NCBI RefSeq assembly: GCF_036924745.1
Contig: NZ_JAZHSD010000001.1
Coordinates: 2,852,001 to 2,916,000, forward strand
Reading direction: 5' to 3'
From: Bradyrhizobium sp. AZCC 1693
GTDB lineage: Bacteria; Pseudomonadota; Alphaproteobacteria; Rhizobiales; Xanthobacteraceae
Length of the DNA stretch: 64,000 nt
Part shown: positions 42,946-50,712 of the stretch, in pieces
Layout: each line of letters opens with the position of its first letter
How positions within the stretch are numbered: position 1 is the first letter of the stretch
Made by a program: the position numbers and the translations under genes
The notes under the pieces: generated by a model
Database searches by the model: none
Seen by the model: only the letters and a program-made list of their open reading frames with translations
What the model was told of the DNA's origin: nothing

Positions 42946-45228
42946 TCAATTCAACGAAGGCGGATCGCCCGGCCCGGTCGGGACATTGTTCGGCTTGCGT
43001 CCGGTGATCATCGGAATGATCTCGTCGCGGCTGCCGAAAGCCTGCACCGCGCCCTGATGCAGGATCATGATCTTGTCGACGCTCATCAGCAGCGCGGCGC
43101 GCTGGGTGATCGTCACCACCGTGATCTGCTTTTCCTTGGCGCGCACCAGCGCCTTGGCCAGCGCCCGCTCGCCATTGGCGTCCAGATTCGAATTCGGCTC
43201 GTCGAGCACGATCAGGCGCGGGTTGCCGTAGAATGCGCGCGCCAGCCCGATCCGCTGCCGCTGGCCGCCCGACAGCGGGCTGCCGTCCATACCGACGATG
43301 GTCTCGTAGCCCTGGGCAAAGCTCGAAATCATCTCATGCACATCGGCGGTCTCGGCGGCGTCGAACACGTCCTCGTCGCGGGCGTCGTCACGCATGCGGC
43401 CGATGTTGGCCTTGATGGATGCCGGGAACAGTTGCACATCCTGCGGCAGGTAGCCGACGCTCTCGCCGAACTGGCGCGGATCCCAGTTGCGCAGATCCAT
43501 CATGTCGAGCCTGACGCTGCCGGCGGTCGGAATGATCGATCCGACCAGCATGCGGGCCAGCATGGTTTTCCCGGTGCCGGAATCTCCGACGATGGCAAGC
43601 GATTCCCCGGGCTTCAATTGAAAGCTGATTCCGTTCAGGATCACCTTCTTGTTCGGCGGCGGCACGTAGAGAATGCGCTCGACATTGAGATATCCGGCCG
43701 GACGCGGCAGGCGGAGCCGCTCCAGGTTGAGCGGCGAGTTCAGCAACAGCGCCTTGACGCGGGCATAGGCCGAACGCGCCTGCACGAAGCTGCGCCAGCC
43801 TTCGATGGTGCCTTCCAGCGGCGCCAACGCACGGCTCGCCACGATCGAGGCGGCAATCACCATGCCGCTGGTGACCTGAGTTTCCAGCGCCAGCCATGCG
43901 CCCCAGCCCAGGATGGCTATCTGGGTGCACAGCCGCAGGAACTTCGACAACCCCGTCATCAGGATGTTGCGATCCTGTCCGATCACCTGCGCTTTCAGGG
44001 ACTCCACGGTTTCGCGGCCCCAGACCTGGACGCCTTCCGGAATCATGCCCATCGCATTGATGACCTGGGCATTGCGGGCCATCGATTCCGCCTGCAGGTT
44101 TGCCCTGGTGCCGTAATTGTTGGCCTGGTTGAACGGGACCGCGGTGACCCGCTGGTTCAACAGCGCCACGGCGATCAGCGCGAGGCCCGATCCCAGCACG
44201 ATGAATCCGAGATGGGGATGGATCAGAAACACCACTGCGAAATAGACCGGCGCCACCGGCGTATCGAACATCGTCAGCAGCACCGGACCGGTAATGAACG
44301 AGCGCAGGTGCTGCAGGTCCGCCAATGTCTGGAATTCGCGGCTGGATCCGCTCTGCGCGGCCTTGGCGGCGGCGCTCAGGACGGGTCCGCCCAACCGGGC
44401 TTCGGTTTCGACCGCAACCCGCATCAGGATGAGGCGGCGCATCATGTCCATCAGCACATGCGCCCCGATCGCGATGAGCACGATGATGGTCAACATCACC
44501 AGCGTGTCCGTGCTGCGGCTGGTCAGCACGCGATCGGACATGTTGAACAGGTAGATCGGGATGGCGAGCACCAGCAGGTTGACCGCAACCGAGAACAGAC
44601 CCACGGTCACCAGGTTGCGGCGCGCATTTGCCAAGCCACTGCCGAGCACGTCCCTGAATTCATTGTCGCTGGAACGCTTATGCAGCGGCGGCGAGTTACC
44701 ACCGCCACCGCCTCCTCCACCGCCGCCGCCTGCAGAGCCGCCGCCACCGTCCTTGTCACCTCCGGTGCGTAGCGCCGGAGCGGGAACCGCCTGCTCGATC
44801 ACGACGGTGGATCCCGGCGGCGGGGTCTTGGCTTCGGTCTTGGCGTCCGTCTTGGCTTCCGTCTTCGCTTCCGTTTTGACTTCCGGCCCGGCTTCGGTTT
44901 TAGCTTCCGTTTTCACCTCAGCCTTGACTTCCGTCTTGGCCTTCTCGCGCCGGAATGGCTCGACCGATGCCGGCTCGGCGGTCTTGGCGTCAGCGGTCTT
45001 GGCGTCAGCGGTCTTGGCGTCAGCAGTCTTGGCGTCAGCAGTCTTGGCTTCGGCCGGGCCACCCTTCTCGTCAGCAAATTTGATGTGCGGATCTTCGGCG
45101 CGCGAAGGCAGCGGATCAAACCACGGGCGAAGCGGAATTATCTTGGCTGTGCTCGCCGTTGCTTCGTCATGCTGACTCAGCCGCAAGTTCCCGGCGCTGC
45201 TGCCTGGACGATCATCCCAGCCCCACAT
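42946..45228 (-). CDS. prsD: Type I secretion ABC exporter (PrsD family) with low-complexity N-terminal extension
   Basis: 760 aa. Residues about 200-470 are the six-helix ABC transmembrane domain; the ATPase has GDSGTGKTM (Walker A), LSGGQRQRIGLARAFYG (signature) and LIVLDEPNSNLD (Walker B). Residues 1 to about 185 are unusual: five ADAKT-type pentapeptides (about 59-84), K-T-E-A/V repeats (about 97-135) and an 11-glycine run (about 167-177). The ATG at 45228 has a GGAGAG ribosome site; 45264 is a weaker alternative. It should export the two repeat proteins encoded just upstream (inference). Confidence 0.92.
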   Translation of the reverse strand: MWGWDDRPGSSAGNLRLSQHDEATASTAKIIPLRPWFDPLPSRAEDPHIKFADEKGGPAEAKTADAKTADAKTADAKTADAKTAEPASVEPFRREKAKTEVKAEVKTEAKTEAGPEVKTEAKTEAKTDAKTEAKTPPPGSTVVIEQAVPAPALRTGGDKDGGGGSAGGGGGGGGGGGNSPPLHKRSSDNEFRDVLGSGLANARRNLVTVGLFSVAVNLLVLAIPIYLFNMSDRVLTSRSTDTLVMLTIIVLIAIGAHVLMDMMRRLILMRVAVETEARLGGPVLSAAAKAAQSGSSREFQTLADLQHLRSFITGPVLLTMFDTPVAPVYFAVVFLIHPHLGFIVLGSGLALIAVALLNQRVTAVPFNQANNYGTRANLQAESMARNAQVINAMGMIPEGVQVWGRETVESLKAQVIGQDRNILMTGLSKFLRLCTQIAILGWGAWLALETQVTSGMVIAASIVASRALAPLEGTIEGWRSFVQARSAYARVKALLLNSPLNLERLRLPRPAGYLNVERILYVPPPNKKVILNGISFQLKPGESLAIVGDSGTGKTMLARMLVGSIIPTAGSVRLDMMDLRNWDPRQFGESVGYLPQDVQLFPASIKANIGRMRDDARDEDVFDAAETADVHEMISSFAQGYETIVGMDGSPLSGGQRQRIGLARAFYGNPRLIVLDEPNSNLDANGERALAKALVRAKEKQITVVTITQRAALLMSVDKIMILHQGAVQAFGSRDEIIPMITGRKPNNVPTGPGDPPSLN
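44978..45051. repeat. 15-bp tandem repeats coding the ADAKT stretch
   Basis: About five near-identical copies of a 15-base unit (GTCTTGGCGTCAGCG on the plus strand) run through this stretch; the last copy carries a T in place of G. A less regular KTEA/KTEV-coding repeat follows at about 44825-44945. Confidence 0.9.
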
Positions 45229-45272
45229 TTGAAAACTCTCCTGCAACGGCAATAAACAAAACAACTGGACTT

Positions 45273-47204
45273 CTAGTGCAGCACGCTCGCCATCGGATCT
45301 GCCTGCGCCGAATTGGCAATCGCCGCCGGCGGCGGGCTCGCCGTGTCGTGAGGGTGGTCATCGACGAAAGCAATGAGTTCGGTTACCAGCGCGTTGGTAT
45401 CGGCGTTGACGGCATGATCCTCTGTCGGCACCAGATTGGCCTGCACCAGAATGGAATCGGTGTAGATCTGGCCCTTGACGTATGTGGCATCGGGGTTGAC
45501 GTCGACGATCGCTGCGTCGTTGTGCAGTCGATTGCCTCCGGTGGTGGCCGACTGCGTTACGGCCCCGTCGGGATCAAGCGCCATCAGATCTGCCAATGGC
45601 TGATTCTGGAGCTGATACATCACATCGACGTCGGAGGTGATGTTGGTCTGCCAAACCGCATTGATGTCGTAATAGTTTCCGGTGATGTAGAGCACCTTTA
45701 GCGGGCCGCCATGGCCGATGAGGGCGCCGGCCAGTTCCGGATCGAGCGATGTCATGCCGGCGGCCAGCAGGCCTTCGATCAGCGCGAGGTTCCCGGGCAG
45801 CTCGTCGAAGGTATCGCCGCCATAATTTGCAATCCCGGCTTCGTTCGCCAGGCTGTTGTCGCCTGAACTCGCTGATTGAGACGGGTCGGCACCGTCGGCG
45901 GACATCACGATCTTGTCGTTGTCCAGCAGAATGTTGTTTTGAAAGATCACGTTCAGGCCGTGATAGCCGCCCTTGATGATGATCAGGTCGTATTCAATGC
46001 TGCCGTCAAGCACCAGGGCCAGATTGCCTTGCTCATTGTGGCCACCGACGAGGTTGTAGTGGGAACTGCTGCTGACCTGCGTTAACACATCGTTGTCGGA
46101 GAGATAGTTGACCTGAGCCACCGCGTGAACGCTGTAATAGTCGCCGTCGACCACGTCGACGCTCCAGTTCGGGCCGGCCGCGTGGGCCGCGAAGCCGGTA
46201 TAAAGGCTGGGGTTCTGCGCGAAATCGGCGATGTTGGTCGCGACGTCCTGAGCGTTGGCCGCCGATGGCTCCTGATTGCCGCCCGATACGCTGATGTGGT
46301 CGTGATCGACGGTCGTGTTGGTCTGGAAGATGGCATTGGTCTTGAAGTAATCTCCCATCACCACCATGGTGCGGGCACCCTCGCCGATATCGACGATCAG
46401 CGCCGCGTTGATACCGAAGTTGCCGCCCAACGTGGCCCACTGACCGATCCCGTCGCCGGTATCCGGCAGTTTTTCCGGCTCGGCCGGCGGCGTCGGTTCC
46501 GACGGCCGCTCCTGCAGCTCGCCGTTGACATAGTAGCCAGGGGTCACCGAGTGCGCATCCGGCGTGCCGCCCCGCTCGGCCCAGGCCGCGTCGTGAGAGA
46601 TCACAAAATCGGTCGCGCCGCCATCGGTCTGCGGCATCTGCCAGTTGACGGGTATCTGGGCGTTGGCATCGGCCGCCAATTGCTCGATGGTGGCCATCGC
46701 ATCGCTGTTGAGGCCTGCGATCAGGGGCTCAACCGCGGCCAGGGCATTGGCCGGTAGATTGACGTCGTCGTCATGCATGAAGTTGTACTGGTGAACCGTC
46801 AGTTGGGTCTGCTCGCCGCCATCCTGGTATTGCACCCTGACGTGATGCTCGACACCACCTCCGCCGCCACCGCCCGCCGGCTTCGGCAGCGGGATGTTCG
46901 GGGCCTGCGAACGCGGAAGAAAATCGGAATCGTCGTCCTGCGGACCGTGGAGCAGCTTGAGCGGACGGCCTCGGACGAAATGGATCGGGTCGTCCGGCAT
47001 CGGCTCCGGCACCGGGCCCGCCGCAGTATCCATATCGTCTGGTGCGAAGCGATAATCGTAATTCGGCCGCAGCGTCGTGTAGTCGTCGGAAGGACGGTGC
47101 ACGAGACTGTCATCATACTGGATGCGGTCGCGGGCGATGTCGTGGAAGATCTGCAGATATCCTGCGAAATGGGAAATGATTTCAACGAAGCTCGCTGACG
47201 CCAT
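45273..47204 (-). CDS. Large repeat protein, probable type I secretion substrate
   Basis: 643 aa, acidic, no N-terminal signal peptide. An N-terminal region (1-105), a Gly run (111-117), then five copies of a motif near residues 284, 354, 412, 509 and 578: G-x-Y-x3-[NHDS]-[AVI]-x2-Q-x-N-x3-[DE]-x-D, e.g. GDYFKTNAIFQTNTTVDHDH and GNYYDINAVWQTNITSDVDV. Copies are separated by GGN-x-x-x-N-A segments. The Asp/Asn-rich, Gly-punctuated layout suggests beta-structure with metal binding, but it is not the nonapeptide RTX repeat. GGGAGG ribosome site. Immediately upstream of prsD, 44 bases. Family not recognised. Confidence 0.8.
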   Translation of the reverse strand: MASASFVEIISHFAGYLQIFHDIARDRIQYDDSLVHRPSDDYTTLRPNYDYRFAPDDMDTAAGPVPEPMPDDPIHFVRGRPLKLLHGPQDDDSDFLPRSQAPNIPLPKPAGGGGGGGVEHHVRVQYQDGGEQTQLTVHQYNFMHDDDVNLPANALAAVEPLIAGLNSDAMATIEQLAADANAQIPVNWQMPQTDGGATDFVISHDAAWAERGGTPDAHSVTPGYYVNGELQERPSEPTPPAEPEKLPDTGDGIGQWATLGGNFGINAALIVDIGEGARTMVVMGDYFKTNAIFQTNTTVDHDHISVSGGNQEPSAANAQDVATNIADFAQNPSLYTGFAAHAAGPNWSVDVVDGDYYSVHAVAQVNYLSDNDVLTQVSSSSHYNLVGGHNEQGNLALVLDGSIEYDLIIIKGGYHGLNVIFQNNILLDNDKIVMSADGADPSQSASSGDNSLANEAGIANYGGDTFDELPGNLALIEGLLAAGMTSLDPELAGALIGHGGPLKVLYITGNYYDINAVWQTNITSDVDVMYQLQNQPLADLMALDPDGAVTQSATTGGNRLHNDAAIVDVNPDATYVKGQIYTDSILVQANLVPTEDHAVNADTNALVTELIAFVDDHPHDTASPPPAAIANSAQADPMASVLH

Positions 47205-47289
47205 GGGAACCTCCCGTCGCCCTGAACTGGCGGAGCCGCGGTACGGCCATCAGTTCTTGTCGGCGACTGCAGCGACTGAAATGGAATAT

Positions 47290-47326
47290 GGAAAAAATGA
47301 CCCGCGCGGCAAACCCCGCGCGGGTC
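47290..47326 (-). terminator. Intrinsic terminator after the 265-aa repeat protein gene
   Basis: Perfect 11-bp stem GACCCGCGCGG (47299-47309) with CCGCGCGGGTC (47316-47326), six-base loop, followed on the minus strand by ATTTTTTCC. Located 11 bases after the stop of the gene at 47337, so it should limit read-through into the 643-aa gene and prsDE. Confidence 0.85.
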
Positions 47327-47336
47327 GTACGCAAGA

Positions 47337-48134
47337 CTAAAGTGTATCGTGAGAATCGGTCAGATCGTGACCCGCAACCTCCATGGTGATGCTGTTGAAC
47401 TGGATGTTCGCACCCTGGGTGATGTTCTGGTCGAAGGCAGACTGGTTCAGAATTGCATCGGCACTGGAAGAAATGCCGGCGCCGGCGCCTACCGTGTCGC
47501 CCATATGCGCACCGTCGATCTTGGACTCGCCGCCCTCGATCTTGGCGTCCATATCGAAGCCGGCGCCCGGATAGGATCCGCCGCCGTTGTAGGTGGCACT
47601 CGAGGTGTTGACGTCCTGATCGGCCAGGTTGTTGACCTGATCAATGTTGAACTGGTTACCACCACCGTTCAGCGTCTGGTTCACCACATCAGGCATCACG
47701 ATGGAATCGACCGTGCTGAAGTGGTGGAGATCGATGACCGGGCTGCTCAGGCCATCGGCGTCGAGGTCGAGATCGACCTTCACGTCGACATCGACGTTGA
47801 CCTTGTTGTCGACGGTATTTTGGATCTTGTTGTCGATGTCGTTATCGACCTTGTTGTCGAGGGAGTTGTCGACCTTGTTATCGACCTTGTTGTCGAGCTT
47901 ATTCTCGTTCTCGTTCTCGTTCGAGTTTTTGTTGTCGTTCTTGTTGTCGTTGTCGTTCTCGTTCTCGCTCTTGGAATCCAGCGACTGCACGGCGAACTGC
48001 AATTGGCCCTGACCCTGGGCCTGACCCTGGCCCTGGCCTTGAAGCTGAGCCTGGAGATTGGCTTGCGCCTGCGCCTGGTCTTGCTTCTGGTCCTGATCCT
48101 GGTCGGGATCGTGCTTGCGTTGTGGCTTACCCAT
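47337..48134 (-). CDS. Gln/Asn/Asp low-complexity repeat protein, probable exported protein
   Basis: 265 aa with no signal peptide. Residues 10-46 are Gln-rich (DQDQDQKQDQAQAQ, QGQGQGQAQGQGQ); residues 55-125 are made of N/D/E/K words, above all [LVI]DNKVDN repeats, then VDVDVKVDLDLDAD. Residues 130-265 are Gly/Asn/Asp-rich, with FNIDQVNNLADQDVN and ILNQSAFDQNITQGANIQFN recalling the Q-x-N words of the neighbouring protein, and the C-terminus is short and polar (DSHDTL). AGGAGC ribosome site. Position and composition suggest a second substrate of the PrsDE system or a calcium-responsive matrix protein; unproven. Confidence 0.75.
   Translation of the reverse strand: MGKPQRKHDPDQDQDQKQDQAQAQANLQAQLQGQGQGQAQGQGQLQFAVQSLDSKSENENDNDNKNDNKNSNENENENKLDNKVDNKVDNSLDNKVDNDIDNKIQNTVDNKVNVDVDVKVDLDLDADGLSSPVIDLHHFSTVDSIVMPDVVNQTLNGGGNQFNIDQVNNLADQDVNTSSATYNGGGSYPGAGFDMDAKIEGGESKIDGAHMGDTVGAGAGISSSADAILNQSAFDQNITQGANIQFNSITMEVAGHDLTDSHDTL
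47760..47972. repeat. Short-period repeats coding the N/D/K stretch
   Basis: Repeats built from TTGTTGTCGA, TTGTCGACC and TCGTTCTCG words with six- and twelve-base periodicity. The coding strand reads [LV]DNKVDN and NENEN words. Such DNA is prone to slippage, so length polymorphism between strains is likely. Confidence 0.85.
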
Positions 48135-48452
48135 GACGAGCTCCTGCGGTTTGGAGCATCGCGGGCGGAACGAGATCGCTGATCTTCTAAGTCTGCGGTC
48201 TTCGAAGCGCGGCGGTGCTCTTTATGTCGGTTGTTCCGACTGCCGGCACCTCGCGTTATTGCGGATGCCGGCCTGGCCAGAATGCCGCCGCATCTCCGCC
48301 AACAACATGCACGCATTGGATGCATCGCCGTATCTTGCGATATCAACCATCGACAAGGTTGACGCTCGGAAAGATTCAGTCTTCGAAAAAAGTCGGTCTT
48401 TGAATGAACTGGAGCGGAGCGAGGCGTGACCGTTCGTCATCGCCGGCCTGTC
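48135..48452. other. Intergenic region upstream of the repeat-protein operon
   Basis: 318 bases between the 265-aa gene and the HEPN-like gene, both leftward. It should hold the promoter of the 265-aa gene. No convincing gene, terminator or repeat was seen. Confidence 0.5.
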
Positions 48453-49040
48453 TCAGGCCGCATCGAGGGGAACACTTCGTGGCTGGGCGCCGCAGACATG
48501 CGCTTCAAGGCGCGGCAGCAAGTCCCATATCTCGCGGTTGATTTTCGTCATCTCGTGGGTCGTCCGCACCATCTCCTGCAGACGGCCTTCGTCCAGTGCC
48601 TTTATCTCTCCGAACCTCAGGCTCGACCTTGTTTCCATCAATCGCATTGACTGCGTGTGGGTGATGGCGCCCGAGGAATCGAAAATGAACATGCAGTGAT
48701 TCAATTCATTGCGGACCTTGGTGGATTCCGAAAAACGCTCGATGAGTGTAGTCAGATTTTTCGACAGAGCCTTGTCGCTAACCCTGATCTTGGCCAGTCG
48801 CTGGATCAGATCGAGTCTCGCGCGGGTCGTGTTCAATGTCGCGAACACGACTGCGGCGGAAGCCTCGTCGGTGCGCAGCAGAATCATCAGCACGTAGATG
48901 AAAAGACTTTCGTTGTTCGACCAGCTGCAGATCAGGTTTCCCATCAGGGCGAGAACGAATGTGCGGCGATCCGCCGAGGCGGGGGCCGCGGCAGCGAGCA
49001 TGTCAAAGTCCGGTTTTGGAGGCAGCTTGCTGACAAACAT
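48453..49040 (-). CDS. HEPN-like helical protein of unknown function
   Basis: 195 aa from ATG 49040 (MFVSKLPPKPDFDML); ATG 49082 is an alternative. Mostly helical, cytosolic. It contains TKVRNELNHCMF, whose R-N-x3-H spacing (R-x4-H) is the active-site motif of HEPN domains, in a helix following long amphipathic helices (FATLNTTRARLDLIQRLAK, KNLTTLIERFSES). HEPN proteins are often RNases of toxin or defence systems, but many are sensors or scaffolds. No antitoxin or nucleotidyltransferase partner is next to it. It lies between the secretion locus and its likely LuxR regulator. Confidence 0.5.
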   Translation of the reverse strand: MFVSKLPPKPDFDMLAAAAPASADRRTFVLALMGNLICSWSNNESLFIYVLMILLRTDEASAAVVFATLNTTRARLDLIQRLAKIRVSDKALSKNLTTLIERFSESTKVRNELNHCMFIFDSSGAITHTQSMRLMETRSSLRFGEIKALDEGRLQEMVRTTHEMTKINREIWDLLPRLEAHVCGAQPRSVPLDAA

Positions 49041-49082
49041 GGCAATACGTCCGCAGATGCAAGGTCGGCAATATTCATTCAT

Positions 49083-49403
49083 TTGATGGTAACGGCTTCA
49101 TCAGCAAGGCAGTACATATCGAAAGATATATTAGCAGAGGTTGGATCCTCATTTTTATACAACCTTTTATATTCAAAAATGTCGCTTTCTTGCTGTTATC
49201 CTGCTGCAGTTCCCTTGCTTTCGACGACTTCTTGTCACACTCGCGCTTCTTGGCATTCCGTCGGAACAAGCGTAAACTTTTATGCACAATTAAGATGCTA
49301 AGTGATCTATTTCACAGCCACCCAGAAGGGTCGCAAGCAATCTATCGATAGTCATAGGATGTAATTCATCGATAGTCATAAGACGTAATGTAAGGGGCGC
49401 GTT
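49083..49403. other. AT-rich divergent promoter region
   Basis: 321 bases, clearly more AT-rich than its surroundings, between the leftward HEPN-like gene and the rightward LuxR gene. It contains the direct repeats at 49344-49389 and AT-rich tracts near 49125-49190. No small gene supported. Confidence 0.6.
49344..49389. promoter_or_regulatory. Pair of 22-bp direct repeats before the LuxR gene
   Basis: ATCGATAGTCATAGGATGTAAT (49344-49365) and ATCGATAGTCATAAGACGTAAT (49368-49389) differ at two positions and are spaced by 24 bases, a little over two helical turns. They end 14 bases before the LuxR start, which fits an autoregulatory or activator-binding site. Confidence 0.65.
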
Positions 49404-50279
49404 ATGTCGGTCCCGTTCAAGAAGACGGTTTTCCTTGTAGACGCAATGGCCTTCAGACGAGCTCGCGCAGAGAGCTTCCTAAATCCGTGGGCCCGTAACG
49501 AAAGCGTCGAGCTGATTTCGCTCGATCCTGATGAAGCCCACACAAGACTCGTCGAGCGCGCCGTATGCGACATGCTGATTTACAGCGTCGGCGCTCCCTC
49601 TCCCCACGAAGTCTTCACCGAGATACAGGTATTGCATACGCTTCGCCGTGAGGCGGCGCTCGCGATCGTCTCCGACGACGAAAATCCCGCCACCGTCCTC
49701 GCCGCGATGCGTTGCGGGGCTCAGGGTTACTTCAGCAATTCCATGGCGCCCGAACTTGCGTTGCAGGCCCTTTCGTTCGTCCTCCACGGCGGCACTTATT
49801 TTCCGCCGACCGCCATCCTGGCCAGCCAGACCTTCAGCACGCCTGCGCCCATCGAATACAGGCTGCCTGAACTCTCCCAGGAACAACCGCTTCCGGGACC
49901 TGAACAACAGACGCAGGCGCCGCCTCTCGGGCCGGAAGACGGCCTTTACGAGCAGCAAGGCTCCCTTTTCGACGACAAGGCGGCTGGCGTGCCGCGCGAC
50001 CATGGCTTCAACGGCGCGCGGCACGCGCCCGAGTTTACCGAACGGCAGTACGCCGTTCTCGTTTGCCTCTGCCAGGGCGACCCCAACAAGGTAATCGGTC
50101 GCAAGCTCGGCATGACCGAAACAACCGTGAAAGTCCATGTCCGCGAAATCATGCGCAAGCTGGGCGTAAGCAACCGGACCCAGGTCGCGATCGCCGCGGC
50201 GCATGTCTGCTCGGGCAGCGCGGTCGAACTGGTTTCCGCGGATTCATCCATGGCGGCCAAGCCGTCGATCTCTCACTAG
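49404..50279 (+). CDS. LuxR/NarL-type regulator with degenerate receiver domain
   Basis: 291 aa. Residues about 5-135 align with a response-regulator receiver, but the usual phosphoryl-accepting Asp is replaced (CDMLIYSVGAP against the family DxxxxDxxMP) and the conserved Lys reads Asn (GYFSNSM against GYLxK). A Pro/Gln-rich linker follows, then a LuxR HTH at about 210-265 (LTERQ-like start FTERQYAVLVCLCQGDPNKV, VKVHVREIMRKLGVSNRTQV). It probably works without phosphorylation and may control the adjacent secretion locus, as similar regulators do beside PrsDE genes (inference). Confidence 0.8.
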   Translation: MSVPFKKTVFLVDAMAFRRARAESFLNPWARNESVELISLDPDEAHTRLVERAVCDMLIYSVGAPSPHEVFTEIQVLHTLRREAALAIVSDDENPATVLAAMRCGAQGYFSNSMAPELALQALSFVLHGGTYFPPTAILASQTFSTPAPIEYRLPELSQEQPLPGPEQQTQAPPLGPEDGLYEQQGSLFDDKAAGVPRDHGFNGARHAPEFTERQYAVLVCLCQGDPNKVIGRKLGMTETTVKVHVREIMRKLGVSNRTQVAIAAAHVCSGSAVELVSADSSMAAKPSISH

Positions 50280-50712
50280 CGATGAATTTTCGGCGCTGCG
50301 TCCCGCGCGCCATTGCACCATCCTTGCGGAAATGAATCAGCACCCGATCGGCGCCACAATGCGCGCGTTGGAAAAGACACAGGGATCATTGGCACTAATC
50401 CCTCCGACATAGCGATTCACGAAAGAGCGAATGGCGAGGAGGCTTTCGCACTCCCCTCGTTCCCTGGTCATCGCTCCAGCCGGGATTCGCGGCAGAGACG
50501 CAGTTCCGAAGGAAAAGCCGGGCCCCGGGCGGCCCTTTCGCGCAGCTGACGGCGCGCTCGATCGGCTCCGCGAGGATGCGCCAGGCCGGCTTTGATTTCC
50601 TCCATCTCCCCGGCGGTCTTCAGGCAGCGTCTCATTGCGGAGCAGCATCCCATTGCAATCCCATTATATATGATTATCGTCATATAACAGTGACCGAACA
50701 GGAGAACCCGTG
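50280..50712. other. Intergenic region before the thiolase gene
   Basis: 433 bases. An AT-rich stretch near 50660-50695 (ATTATATATGATTATCGTCA) probably carries the thiolase promoter. A 61-codon minus-strand ORF (50468-50653) is possible but has no ribosome site. Confidence 0.45.

Noticed and set aside
43057..44772. Plus-strand 571-codon open frame opposite the ABC exporter
   Set aside because: Shadow frame; the Walker motifs and repeats are read on the minus strand.
44825..45051. Tandem repeats considered as a non-coding satellite
   Set aside because: They are in frame within the exporter gene and keep Ala/Lys/Thr/Glu codons, so they are coding low-complexity sequence.
47760..48110. Repeat array considered as CRISPR
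   Set aside because: Units are short (6-12 bases) with no unique spacers and they encode an in-frame N/D/K and Q repeat protein with its own ribosome site.
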